A program made the translations under genes and the position numbers. The notes under the pieces were generated by a model. It was given only the letters and a program-made list of their open reading frames with translations. It did no database searches and had not been told where the DNA came from. Of a DNA stretch of 64,000 bases, positions 21,433 through 30,107 are shown one piece after another (position 1 is the stretch's first letter; every line of letters begins with the position of its first letter). Source of the stretch: an uncultured Bacteroidia bacterium (lineage in GTDB: Bacteria > Bacteroidota > Bacteroidia > Bacteroidales > UBA932); the NCBI GenBank assembly GCA_902778105.1, contig CACYWN010000004.1, positions 62,001 to 126,000 of the forward strand. The letters are read 5' to 3'.

Positions 21433-23913
21433 ATGTCGACCCGACTTTCCCATATTCTGCTCAGCCTGGCCTTCCTGACTTTTTCAAGAATTGTGCCAGC
21501 TCAGGTCCTTCCTTCCCTTCCCGTGGATGCGAAAATACAAAAAGGTACGCTCCGGTGCGGAGTGACCTACTATATGGTGAAAAACGACGATGTCAAGGGG
21601 TATGCCGATTTCGCCGTTGTGCGCAGGGATGAGGCTCCGGGCAAAGGCTCCCTGGAGCACTTGGACACGAAATACCTTTCCCGCCGTGGGATCGGCCCCC
21701 GTCCCGGTGGCTATTTCAAGGATTTCGACGGATCGACGGTCCTTCACCTGGACCGGGTCCCGGTGTATGACGGGAATGTGCTGGACTCCACCCTGCTGGT
21801 AACCTTCGCCCAGGTGGCCGCTTCCCGGGCCGACCAGGCCGTGGTCGTGGCAGGGGACATCGACCCGGTGGAGTTCAAAAAGAAGATGGACATCTTCTCG
21901 ATGCTGGTTCCGCAGCATTTCACGGGAAACAGCCGTGGACCTGATTACGTGTGGGAACCTTCCGTGATGCCCTCCGTGGTGTTCCACCGTACTCCAGCGG
22001 GCGACCGGGGCATTGTCCGTGTCGCCTATGCCTCTCCCCGTACGCCGCACGACCAGATGAATACGGCCCAGGCGCTGGTAATGAACATATTCAGCCGTGA
22101 GTTCCGGACCATTGCCACCCGCCGGATCGAGCGGGGACTGCGGGATGCCGGCATCCCTTACGGGAAGCTGGATTTCCAGTACCTGAACAGCTCGGAAACC
22201 GGCGGTGACGAGGAATATGCCGTGGAAGTCCTGACGGATAGGGAGCACCTGGAGTCAGCCATGAAGGTGATTTCCGGTACCCTGGCCGGTCTGGACGAGT
22301 TCGGCATCCCCGAAAAGGAATTTACCGATGCGAAGAAGGCGATGATGGCCGAGATGGTCAGCCGGGGGAATGAGCGGCTTTCCAACCGTCGCTATGTGGA
22401 CCGCTGCGTCGCCCACTTCCTGTATGGGGCCAACCTGGCGCCCCTGGACGAGGAGACCCGCCTGTTTGCCCGCAAGAATGTTCCCGACAGCACGGAGACC
22501 CGCCTGTTCAACCAGTTCACGACGTCGCTCTTGAGCCAGCTCTCCAACCTCACGCTGGAGTATCGGGCCGCACTGGATTCGCTGGATGAGGACAATGCCC
22601 TGTTCCAGTACAACCTGGCCTATCTGTACGGTTCCACCTTCCAGGATGCCAAGGATTATTCCTGGCAGCGGGATACGGCCGCCATGGAGGTATCCTGCCC
22701 CCGGGTGCGTCTCAAGGATACGAAGGAGGAGCCGGTTTCCGGCGGGGTTCTCTGGACTTTTTCCAACGGCTTCCGCGTAGTGTATAAGCAGACACCCGGG
22801 AGCAGGATGTTCGATTATGCCCTGCTGCTCCAAGGAGGGCTCTCGAGCGTGAACGGACTCTCGGAAGGGGAGGGCGGTTATTTCGGCGACATGTTGTCCC
22901 TCTTTGACGCGGGAGGAATGTCCGCCTCCGCTTTCCGGGACCATCTGGCCGTGAACGGCATCAAGATGGATACGCAGGTGGCCCTGACGTTCACTTCCAT
23001 CCACGGAAGCGCGCCCTCCTCCAAGCTTCAGACCCTTGTCAAGGCCCTTCTTTCCCTGGCGAACGACCGGACGGTGAACCGGGACGAGTTCGATATCTAT
23101 CTCCGGAACGCAGCCTGGGCGCGGGAAAGCGTCGATGACCGGCTCTACGCCCGGATGTATCCCGGATTCAGCTATGCTCCGAAGAAGTATCCGTCCGCCC
23201 TGGGACCGGCCACGCAGGTCAAGGCGGCCGAGTTCTTCGAAAGCCGCTTCTCCAGGATGAACGATGCGATGCTGGTTGTGGCCGGTGACCTGGATGAAGC
23301 GACGGTCAAGCGGATCCTGCTCCGCTACGTGGGCGGTTTCCGGACCCAGAGGGGGGCAGCTCCCCGCAAGACGCTTCGCTATCAGCCGGTTCCTGGGGTC
23401 TCTACGCATACCTCGGCAGACGGGCCCAGGGGTGTTTACATCCGTCTGGATACGGAATATCCTTTGTCCGGTGTCAATTATGTCCTTGCCGGGGTGGCGG
23501 CGGAAGTCCTTCGCCGGAACATCGTGGAAGCGCTGGAAGGAACTGGCCTGTCCGCAGAAGTGACCGTTGGCTTCCACTCCTATCCGCAGGAACGCCTGTG
23601 GATGTATATCGCCTGCGAGGGGGACGGCGCTTCCGCGGCGCTGCCGGCCGTGCGCCGGGGAATCCGCCAAGCCGCTTCGGCGACCGTTTCCCGGAAGGAC
23701 TTGGAGGCCTGGAAGGCGATGGTCCAGGCGGAGATGGCCCGGGAACTTTCGGAGACTGCTACCGTCGTTACGTCGGTGGTGGCCCGGTACGGGATCGGGA
23801 AGGATCTCGTCTCCCATTACAAGGAAAGCGTCGGCGGCATCACGGCGGCCCGGCTTTCCGATATGCTTTCATCCCTGGCGGTCGGGTCGGCCGTTGAATA
23901 TGTTATTGAATGA
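21433..23913 (+). CDS. M16-family peptidase-like protein lacking the HxxEH zinc motif
   Basis: Start MSTRLSH (21433) gives a signal peptide and 826 residues. The fold is read from two M16-like halves: VVVAGDIDP ... RVAYASPRTPHDQMNTAQALVMNIF in the first, and SRFSRMNDAMLVVAGDLDEATVKRILLRYVG in the second. The N-terminal position where HxxEH should be has SLEHLDTKYLSRRG, with no His-x-x-Glu-His anywhere in the protein. It is therefore probably a non-catalytic partner or scaffold, as occurs in heterodimeric M16 enzymes; no active partner gene is nearby. It overlaps the DUF3109 gene by 4 bp (ATGA), so the two are translationally coupled. Confidence 0.75.
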   Translation: MSTRLSHILLSLAFLTFSRIVPAQVLPSLPVDAKIQKGTLRCGVTYYMVKNDDVKGYADFAVVRRDEAPGKGSLEHLDTKYLSRRGIGPRPGGYFKDFDGSTVLHLDRVPVYDGNVLDSTLLVTFAQVAASRADQAVVVAGDIDPVEFKKKMDIFSMLVPQHFTGNSRGPDYVWEPSVMPSVVFHRTPAGDRGIVRVAYASPRTPHDQMNTAQALVMNIFSREFRTIATRRIERGLRDAGIPYGKLDFQYLNSSETGGDEEYAVEVLTDREHLESAMKVISGTLAGLDEFGIPEKEFTDAKKAMMAEMVSRGNERLSNRRYVDRCVAHFLYGANLAPLDEETRLFARKNVPDSTETRLFNQFTTSLLSQLSNLTLEYRAALDSLDEDNALFQYNLAYLYGSTFQDAKDYSWQRDTAAMEVSCPRVRLKDTKEEPVSGGVLWTFSNGFRVVYKQTPGSRMFDYALLLQGGLSSVNGLSEGEGGYFGDMLSLFDAGGMSASAFRDHLAVNGIKMDTQVALTFTSIHGSAPSSKLQTLVKALLSLANDRTVNRDEFDIYLRNAAWARESVDDRLYARMYPGFSYAPKKYPSALGPATQVKAAEFFESRFSRMNDAMLVVAGDLDEATVKRILLRYVGGFRTQRGAAPRKTLRYQPVPGVSTHTSADGPRGVYIRLDTEYPLSGVNYVLAGVAAEVLRRNIVEALEGTGLSAEVTVGFHSYPQERLWMYIACEGDGASAALPAVRRGIRQAASATVSRKDLEAWKAMVQAEMARELSETATVVTSVVARYGIGKDLVSHYKESVGGITAARLSDMLSSLAVGSAVEYVIE

Positions 23914-24518
23914 TGGGACACAAACGCACTTTCGGCACCATCGTCCAGATCGGTGACATCCTGGTTTCCGAGGATGTCATCCTGGAGTATTTCGCCTGTG
24001 ATTATCCTGTCTGCAAGGGCGCCTGCTGCATTATCGGCGACAGCGGTGCGCCCCTGAAGGAGGAGGAACTGGACCCCATTGAGGCCAATTACGGCTCGTT
24101 TTCCCCGCTGATGCGCCCGGAGGGACGGCAGGCCGTGGAGGAAAAAGGATTCTTCGAAATCGACCGGGATGGAGACCTGGTGACCCCGCTTGTCCCGGGA
24201 AGCGAAGAGTGTGCGTACTGCCTTTTCGAGAACGGGAATTGCTTCTGCTCCATCGAGCGTCAGTTCTTTGCCGGGAAATCTTCTTTCCGGAAACCCATTT
24301 CCTGCCAACTGTACCCGGTCCGTGTCGTTGATCTGGGTGGCGGCCGGCTGGGCCTGAACCTGCATCGCTGGGATATCTGCCGGTGTGCTTTCGAAAGAGG
24401 GCGTCGCGAAGGGATCCGGGCGTACCAGTTCCTCCGCGAACCGCTTACCGAGGCGTTCGGTGCCGATTTCTATGAAGCGCTCTGCGCCGCGGCGGAGCAG
24501 GTGATTGCGAACGCATAA
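23910..24518 (+). CDS. DUF3109 family cysteine-rich protein
   Basis: The 202-residue protein has a dense cysteine pattern typical of DUF3109: CDYPVCKGACC near residue 30, ECAYCLFENGNCFCSIE near 107, ISCQLYP near 130 and WDICRCAFE near 153. This resembles YkgJ-type zinc/iron-sulfur clusters. The family is widespread and near-universal in Bacteroidales, but its role is unknown. ATG at 23910 or 23913 overlaps the previous stop codon. No signal peptide is present, so it is cytoplasmic. Confidence 0.9.
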   Translation: MMGHKRTFGTIVQIGDILVSEDVILEYFACDYPVCKGACCIIGDSGAPLKEEELDPIEANYGSFSPLMRPEGRQAVEEKGFFEIDRDGDLVTPLVPGSEECAYCLFENGNCFCSIERQFFAGKSSFRKPISCQLYPVRVVDLGGGRLGLNLHRWDICRCAFERGRREGIRAYQFLREPLTEAFGADFYEALCAAAEQVIANA

Positions 24519-24528
24519 CAGACGACCG

Positions 24529-24696
24529 ATGAAGACTTTGGACATTTCCCGAGGAGATCAGGTCGCCCTGGTGGGGGACAACGCTTCCGGCAAAAGCCGG
24601 CTGGCGGCGGCTTTCGCGGGCCGCCGAGATACCTCCGTTCATTACGCATGTCATCCCTGCCGCCTGCGGTCATCCGGCTGCGGAATGAGTCTGTAG
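24529..24696 (+). pseudogene. Truncated ABC-type ATPase (Walker A fragment only)
   Basis: The 55-residue frame starting MKTLDISRGDQVALVGDNAS has a complete Walker A (GDNASGKSRLAAAFAG), then runs into unrelated sequence and stops. Walker B, signature and switch are absent before the next gene begins 4 bp later. The opening resembles ModF-like tandem ATPases. It is most likely a 5' stump left when the region carrying the pectinesterase fusion was joined here. Confidence 0.55.
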
Positions 24697-24700
24697 TCCT

Positions 24701-27700
24701 ATGAGAAAGATCGCTAGCCTTGTTCTGCTGGCCGTTTCGGCTGTTTTGTCCGGTTCCGCTTACTCCCAGGTGGTATTCTTTCCTCCGAAGGGGGCGGAAG
24801 CGGTCAATGTGGACACGCATTTAAAGGTGGCTTTCAACGAGATACCTTCCGTCGGAACGGCCGGCTGGATCCGGATCTTCGATGCCGGGACCGGGGAATG
24901 CGTGGACAGTCTGGACATGTCCGTTCCGGCGGGACCGACGGAAAGCCGCACCTATGCACCGGACATCGACTACACGAAAGTTCCCTACGACTATGCCCGG
25001 GATTCCGTCCCGACCAACCGGAATACCGTTCCCGGAACGCCGTCCGGCACGGCGGAACCCACGCCGCCCGATTACCAGCTGACGATCATCGGGGGCTTTA
25101 CGGACGCGTTCCATTTCCACCCGGTCCTGGTCCGGGGAAACACCGCCGTGATCTATCCGCACAACAATGTGCTGGAGCCTGGGCGGAAGTACCGGATCAC
25201 CCTGGATGACGGCGTCCTGTCCGTCCCCTCCGGCACGTTCCGGGGCGTCAGGGACTGGTCCTTCACGACGGCCGCCGAAACCCCTTCCCTGCGGGATACG
25301 CTTATCGTCGACGCTTCCGGAAACGGCGATTTTTCCACGCTCCAGGGTGCCTTGGATGCCATTCCTGATTTCTCGGCCGACAAGGTCGTCATCCGGGTCC
25401 TTCCCGGCGATTACGAGGAGATCGTCTATGTCCGCAACAAGTCGAATGTCGTCATCCTCGGTTCCGGCGCCGATGTGACGCGGGTGCATTATGCGAACAA
25501 CGAGGTTTTCAACCCCCATCCCCTGACGGTCAAGACCAACGAACGGGCCGGGACATTCCCGCAGCGGCGGGCGGCAGTGGCCTTCGACCACTGTTCGGAC
25601 ATCGTGCTGCGCGACATCACCTTCGCCACCGATCTGACAGGTCAGGCCGAAGGTCTGTTCCTGAACGGGGAACGCATCGCCCTGTATGGGGTGCATATCA
25701 TCGGCGACGGCGATGCCCTGCAGGCCAACGGTACCATTTACCTGGAGGGATGCGAAGTGGACGGAGGCGGGGATACCATCCTGGGCCGTGGAAGCCTGTT
25801 TGCCTACCGCTGTGCATTCCGGAACCGGGGCGGACCCTTCACCTGGGTGCGCAATTTCAAACCCGCCCACGGCGATGTCTTCGTGGAATGCACCTTTGAA
25901 AGCATCTCGGCGTTTCCGGCCGATTACGGGCGCTGCGTCTTCAACCACGGGTCGTCCTATACCGATGCGGAAATGGTCGTAATCGATTGCTGGACACGTA
26001 ATTTCAATCCGCTCGGCTGGAGCGCCCTGGGGGAGCCGACGGTCGTTATGCTGGAATACAATACCCGGGACATGGACAGCGGAAAGCCGGTGGATGTTTC
26101 CGGGCGCCACCGCTATTCCCGCCAGTTGACCCTTCCCCGGGACCGCCGTCTCCTGGACTCCTACCGTGATCCTGCCTTTGTCCTGGGAGGATGGCAACCT
26201 GAAAGAAAGGCGGACCGGGAGACCTATACCATCGATGCGCCGGCCGAGCCGATGGCTATCCGCAACGACCATCTCCATCTGGGGGGAATCTCTCCTTCCG
26301 GGGGCAGTATCGCCGTCAACAGTTTCTACATGGAGATGGACGGGAAACCGTTCATCCCGGTCCTGGGCGAGTTCCATTACAGCCGCTATCCCCGTGAGCA
26401 ATGGGAGGAGCAGCTGCGCAAGATGAAAGCCGGAGGAATCAATGTGGTCCCTACCTACGTGTTCTGGAATGTCCATGAACCCGAAGAAGGCGTTTTCGAC
26501 TGGGACGGAAACAAGGACCTGCGCGCTTTCGTGGAACTGTGCGGCAAGGTCGGCCTGTGGAGCATCGTCCGCATCGGACCGTTCTGCCACGGGGAAATGC
26601 GCAATGGCGGCCTGCCGGACTGGCTGTTTGCCAAGCCGTTGGATGTCCGTTCCAATGACGCCCTCTACCTGCGTTATGTCGGTCTGCTCTATGACCAGGT
26701 CGCCGCGCAGGTCCAGGGCCTGTTCTACCAGGACGGCGGTCCGGTCATCGGTGTGCAGATCGAGAACGAGCACCAGCATTCTGCGGCGGCCTGGGCGCTG
26801 AGCTACCCGGGTGAGGCTGGGGACCTGACCACTTCCAATACAGCGGTTCCCGAAATGGGGGATCTTCATATGCGTACCTTGCTGTCCATGGCAAAGGAGC
26901 GGGGGCTCATCGCCCCGGTCTATACCGCCACCGGCTGGGGCAACGCCGCCGTCCTGGGGTATGACGGCATTCCGGTCACGGCGGGATATCCCTACCCGGT
27001 CTGGGGGGATGTCAATGCCAAGAGCGGGTTCTGCCTGTTCAAGGACCTGCACAAGGACCCGGATTACGCTCCGGTCCGGTACCATCCGGAGGATTATCCT
27101 TCCTTCAGCGTCGAGATGGGAGCCGGTATCCAGATCATTTACGACAAGCGGCCGGTCATCCACCCGAAAGGGGCCGAGGCCATGATCGTCCGCTGCCTGG
27201 GCAGCGGCGCCAATGCCATCGGCTATTACATGTACCAGGGCGGCAGTTCGCCGCTGGGCCCGGACGGGGAGAAATTCCTGTCGGACGGCAACCCGAAGGT
27301 CACCTACGATTTCCAGGCTCCGCTGGGAGAATATGGGCTGGAAAGGCCGGTGTACCGGAACCTGCGGGTCCTTCATCATTTCATCGCGGACTTCGGCGGC
27401 CGGCTGGCACCGATGGAGACCGTTCTGCCCGAAGGGGCGGACCGGCTGACCCCGGACGACCGGGAAACCCTCCGGTATTGTATCCGTATCCGGGACGGGG
27501 CGGGATTCCTTTTCCTGGTGAATTTCCAGGATCACGACCATGGCCGGCATGACATGAAGGCGGATGTCGACGTCAAGCTCCCCGGCGAGTCGATCCGGAT
27601 CCCTGTCCGGCTGCAGAAGGACGAGGTGGCCATCCTGCCCTTCAATTTCCCGATGGGCAAGGCCTTGCTGAAATATGCCACGGCCCAGCCGCTGATGCGG

Positions 27701-28396
27701 ATTGGCGACCACTATTTCTTCTTCGCGCCGGAAGGGATGCCGGCTGAATACGTCTTTTCCGGCGGGCGGACATTCCGCCCCCAGCCCGGTTTCGGCAGCA
27801 CGTTCAGGTATCGGGGCGTCCAGGTCACGACGCTGACCCGCTCCCAGGCGGAACAGGCTGTGAGAGTGGGAGATAAGATACTGTTCACCGATGCAACGGT
27901 AATGGAATCCGACGGACGGGTCACCCTGCTGAACCTGGGCAATCCGGATTTTGACTACACGGTTTTCGACGGCAAGGGCTTTGTCCCTTTCCATCGGGAG
28001 GTCGCAACGGTTGACCCGGCTTTCGAAATGAAGCGTGTCGGTGACCGGCGGCTGACGGTCCATTTCACGGAAAAGCCGCAGCCCGGTATCCATGAGTATT
28101 TCCTTTCCCTGGATTATACCGGAGACGTGGCCGTCGGTTTCCTGGAGAATCGCGTGATTGCCGATAACCTTTGGCAGGGAACCGGTCCCTGGCTGATCGG
28201 CTTGAACCGATTCTCAGAGGGCCTGCAGCGGGATGATATCGGCTTTTATTTCCGTCCCCTGCGGAGGCAGGCCCCCTTTCTGAATACGATTCCTGCATCG
28301 AACGTTCCGGCGTTCAAACCGGAATCGGACGATTCCGTCCTGGAGATCAGGGAAGTGAAGATCGTTCCTCAGTACGAGGTGACCGTTACCTTGTGA
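24701..28396 (+). CDS. Pectinesterase-like/GH35 beta-galactosidase fusion protein
   Basis: The single 1231-residue frame has a signal peptide (1-22), an SbsA-type Ig-like domain (about 25-195), a pectin-methylesterase-like beta-helix (about 200-490) and a GH35 domain (about 520-1231). In the first enzyme domain GDGDALQANGTIYLEGC and GGGDTILGRG match the QDTL and VDFIFG aspartate motifs, and FNPLGWS matches the PxGW motif. The usual GRPW arginine motif is replaced around FNHGSSYTDAEMV, so activity is uncertain. In GH35, VQIENEHQH holds the acid/base Glu and FSVEMGAGIQ the nucleophile. Such a protein would strip methyl groups and galactose from pectin with RG-I galactan side chains. Confidence 0.85.
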   Translation: MRKIASLVLLAVSAVLSGSAYSQVVFFPPKGAEAVNVDTHLKVAFNEIPSVGTAGWIRIFDAGTGECVDSLDMSVPAGPTESRTYAPDIDYTKVPYDYARDSVPTNRNTVPGTPSGTAEPTPPDYQLTIIGGFTDAFHFHPVLVRGNTAVIYPHNNVLEPGRKYRITLDDGVLSVPSGTFRGVRDWSFTTAAETPSLRDTLIVDASGNGDFSTLQGALDAIPDFSADKVVIRVLPGDYEEIVYVRNKSNVVILGSGADVTRVHYANNEVFNPHPLTVKTNERAGTFPQRRAAVAFDHCSDIVLRDITFATDLTGQAEGLFLNGERIALYGVHIIGDGDALQANGTIYLEGCEVDGGGDTILGRGSLFAYRCAFRNRGGPFTWVRNFKPAHGDVFVECTFESISAFPADYGRCVFNHGSSYTDAEMVVIDCWTRNFNPLGWSALGEPTVVMLEYNTRDMDSGKPVDVSGRHRYSRQLTLPRDRRLLDSYRDPAFVLGGWQPERKADRETYTIDAPAEPMAIRNDHLHLGGISPSGGSIAVNSFYMEMDGKPFIPVLGEFHYSRYPREQWEEQLRKMKAGGINVVPTYVFWNVHEPEEGVFDWDGNKDLRAFVELCGKVGLWSIVRIGPFCHGEMRNGGLPDWLFAKPLDVRSNDALYLRYVGLLYDQVAAQVQGLFYQDGGPVIGVQIENEHQHSAAAWALSYPGEAGDLTTSNTAVPEMGDLHMRTLLSMAKERGLIAPVYTATGWGNAAVLGYDGIPVTAGYPYPVWGDVNAKSGFCLFKDLHKDPDYAPVRYHPEDYPSFSVEMGAGIQIIYDKRPVIHPKGAEAMIVRCLGSGANAIGYYMYQGGSSPLGPDGEKFLSDGNPKVTYDFQAPLGEYGLERPVYRNLRVLHHFIADFGGRLAPMETVLPEGADRLTPDDRETLRYCIRIRDGAGFLFLVNFQDHDHGRHDMKADVDVKLPGESIRIPVRLQKDEVAILPFNFPMGKALLKYATAQPLMRIGDHYFFFAPEGMPAEYVFSGGRTFRPQPGFGSTFRYRGVQVTTLTRSQAEQAVRVGDKILFTDATVMESDGRVTLLNLGNPDFDYTVFDGKGFVPFHREVATVDPAFEMKRVGDRRLTVHFTEKPQPGIHEYFLSLDYTGDVAVGFLENRVIADNLWQGTGPWLIGLNRFSEGLQRDDIGFYFRPLRRQAPFLNTIPASNVPAFKPESDDSVLEIREVKIVPQYEVTVTL

Positions 28397-28701
28397 GCGC
28401 CTGTCCGCAGTCCGAACAAAAGCATTATTCGTGATATCATCAGATTACGCGAGATTGTAGTCAGTGCCAATGCCTCCTGCCTGGAGTGGATATCCACCTC
28501 GTGCTTGCTGACCCAGGGAAACCAGACGACGAGCCACCATCCTCCGTTCAGTGCCATGGTCGTTATAATCCCGAGGGCACCACTGACGATATTGGAAACC
28601 GTTCAGGGAAAGCCTCACCCAAGATAATGAATGCCATGAAGATCCAGCCCATCGGAAGAAAGGCATAAATCCCGAAAGAGACGTTCAGTGGCTGCATGAT
28701 A
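28397..28701 (-). pseudogene. Decayed membrane-protein debris
   Basis: This 305-bp stretch has no intact gene. On the minus strand a frame from an ATG at 28695 reads MQPLNVSFGIYAFLPMGWIF, then continues as hydrophobic sequence for about 44 codons before a stop. A second frame at 28557-28369 (ALNGGWWLVVWFPW ...) looks like its shifted continuation. The parent family is not recognised. Confidence 0.35.
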
Positions 28702-29121
28702 CTATTCCTTATTCTCTACCAAGCGAAATACCAAACCCCTTCGACTGAACAAATTATTGGTGTATTCCCACAGGATTCCAGTATTGAGATTGACAAGGTA
28801 GATTTCTGTAGATGATACAGCAAGGAGTTGATAATTGACCATTCCTTCTTTCACAATGTCATTCTCGGAGGGCTCTCTTGTGAAAAGGGTAAGCTTATGT
28901 GGGAGAACAAGATCATTCGGCAATTCCCAGACATCCCCTGTATACTTGTCAAGCTTGAAGAGAGAGGGTATTTCGTCCCTTGTCGGTATCACAATCTCAT
29001 AGCGGGAACCTTCAAGACTTGTTTTATCGACAGGTTGATAACGCTCGGTCTGGGCAACGGCAGGGAACACGGATAAACAAAGAAGGCCTGCCAGGAGGAT
29101 ATGAAGGATATGCTTGTTCAT
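28702..29121 (-). CDS. Small secreted protein of unknown function
   Basis: MNKHILHILLAGLLCLSVFPAVAQ is a clear signal peptide, giving a 139-residue product. The mature part is beta-rich with two similar blocks: FKLDKYTGDVWELPND and YLVNLNTGILWEYTNN. Each resembles one propeller/WG-like blade in which a hydrophobic patch and a GxxW turn recur. It is more AT-rich than its neighbours and lies between gene debris and a repeat, so it may have been acquired. Function unknown. Confidence 0.6.
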   Translation of the reverse strand: MNKHILHILLAGLLCLSVFPAVAQTERYQPVDKTSLEGSRYEIVIPTRDEIPSLFKLDKYTGDVWELPNDLVLPHKLTLFTREPSENDIVKEGMVNYQLLAVSSTEIYLVNLNTGILWEYTNNLFSRRGLVFRLVENKE

Positions 29122-29256
29122 AGTCTTGTCATTTTCCATATCCTTCTACAAATCTAATGCTGGATTCTACTCTGAAGTGCAACGTTCTGAATCCAGACAG
29201 TATATCTTTACTGTCATAACCAGAAAAGCGACAGAGGAGGGGACACAAGCATTATC

Positions 29257-29418
29257 TTGGGGTACATTGAACAGTGCGAAGCGTCGAATGGAAGTTGTTG
29301 ATAGAAAGATAGTTGTGAGATATTGCCTGATTGTTTTGGAGTGGGCAAAAATGCATAATTTACTGTGTGTCAATGATTTCCATTCGACGGGGCAAAAGGG
29401 GCGAGATTCCGCCGGCCG
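29257..29418 (-). repeat. 162-bp repeat A, copy 1 (solo IS end)
   Basis: This is nearly identical (about four mismatches) to 41995-42156. It contains a 12-bp inverted repeat, CGTCGAATGGAA at 29282-29293 and TTCCATTCGACG at 29378-29389. In the other copy the repeat ends at the start codon of a transposase remnant. Here the coding part is gone, so this is a solo IS end. Confidence 0.75.
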
Positions 29419-29465
29419 TTTTTCATCCTGGAATATAGCAGGAGATACCACTTATATGCAGCTAA

Positions 29466-29518
29466 ATTTGGGGTAATATTGGGGTAACAGACAGATCGAG
29501 GCCATTTCGCGTCCGAGC
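29466..29518. repeat. 53-bp direct repeat B, copy 1
   Basis: It matches 41522-41574 at 45 of 53 positions in the same orientation. It consists of a tandem ATTTGGGGTAA-ATTGGGGTA motif followed by an 18-bp identical core, GCCATTTCGCGTCCGAGC. The two copies bracket the toxin-antitoxin and rhamnose genes. The tandem GGGGTA motif resembles recombinase arm-type sites, but its function is unknown. Confidence 0.65.
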
Positions 29519-29534
29519 GGGCAGATGGCTGGAT

Positions 29535-29952
29535 GTCGACACCCCGGACTATCAAGGTCTGCAAGTCCTTACCGACCAGACCCTCGAAAGCGCTATCCTT
29601 GGGAAAACGGTCCACTACAACATCCTGCTTCCGACCGGGTCCGACATCATGACAGACGGGGCGTTTCCGGTACTGTACCTCCTGCATGGTCTCACGGAAG
29701 ACCATACCATGTGGATGAGGCCGCTTGAAGTTGGCGATGTAGGGGCTCTCCTTGCAGAAAGCGTCCAGTTCGGAAACCGTGAGCGATCCGTCTTTCGGGA
29801 CGATGTAGGCGGTGACCAGCTGGCCGCGGACCCGGTCGGGGACGGAGGTCTCCCTGCTGGACCACCTGAAAATCAGCTTCAAGCACGTGACGGACAACCT
29901 CGGCCCCCACGGGCTCCCGCCCAGGGATGATGCGTTTCCTGTAAATTGCTGA
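29535..29952 (+). pseudogene. Broken esterase with an inserted acyl-CoA-synthetase fragment
   Basis: Bases 29535-29706 encode an esterase N-terminus (DQTLESAILGKTVHYNILLP, then VLYLLHGLTEDHTMWM). At about 29846-29952 a different plus frame gives what may be its C-terminus (SLLDHLKISFKHVTDNLGPH) and a stop. Between them, on the minus strand (about 29870-29720), is a piece of an AMP-forming synthetase C-terminus (GQLVTAYIVPKDGSLTVSEL, followed by DAFCKESPYIANFKRP). The foreign piece disrupts the esterase and changes frame. The esterase terminator downstream is still intact. Confidence 0.55.
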
Positions 29953-29969
29953 TTATCATCTGACTGTCG

Positions 29970-30005
29970 AAAGTGCTTTATGCGAATCCGCATAAGGCAC
30001 TTTTT
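29970..30005 (+). terminator. Rho-independent terminator
   Basis: A 15-bp stem (AAAGTGCTTTATGCG / CGCATAAGGCACTTT, one G-U pair) with a 4-nt loop runs into TTTTT. It lies 18 bp after the stop of the broken esterase and isolates the toxin-antitoxin operon from upstream reading. Confidence 0.85.
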
Positions 30006-30054
30006 ATATGCGACTGGAAATCAGCGGTATGGAAAAAACGGCCGTTGGCGGCAG

Positions 30055-30105
30055 TTGCATCTTTCCCGGAAATGGCTTATCTTTGTAGTGACACTAAAGT
30101 GTGAC
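30055..30105 (+). promoter_or_regulatory. Promoter and palindromic operator of the DUF3990-Xre operon
   Basis: TTG at 30055-30057 and TATCTTTG at 30078-30085 (20-bp spacer) form a good Bacteroidetes promoter. An 18-bp near-perfect palindrome, GTGACACT-AA-AGTGTGAC (30088-30105, 7 of 8 pairs), covers the expected start of transcription and ends 2 bp before the ATG at 30108. This is the classic place for autorepression by an antitoxin. Confidence 0.6.
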
Positions 30106-30107
30106 TT

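Noticed and set aside
24821..28093. 1090-codon minus-strand frame
   Set aside because: It is a complete shadow of the pectinesterase-GH35 gene, with a low-complexity His/Arg/Asp composition and no family match.
29370..29993. 207-codon minus-strand frame as an intact gene
   Set aside because: It runs through repeats A and B, an esterase antisense segment and a ligase fragment, so it is a chance join of debris.
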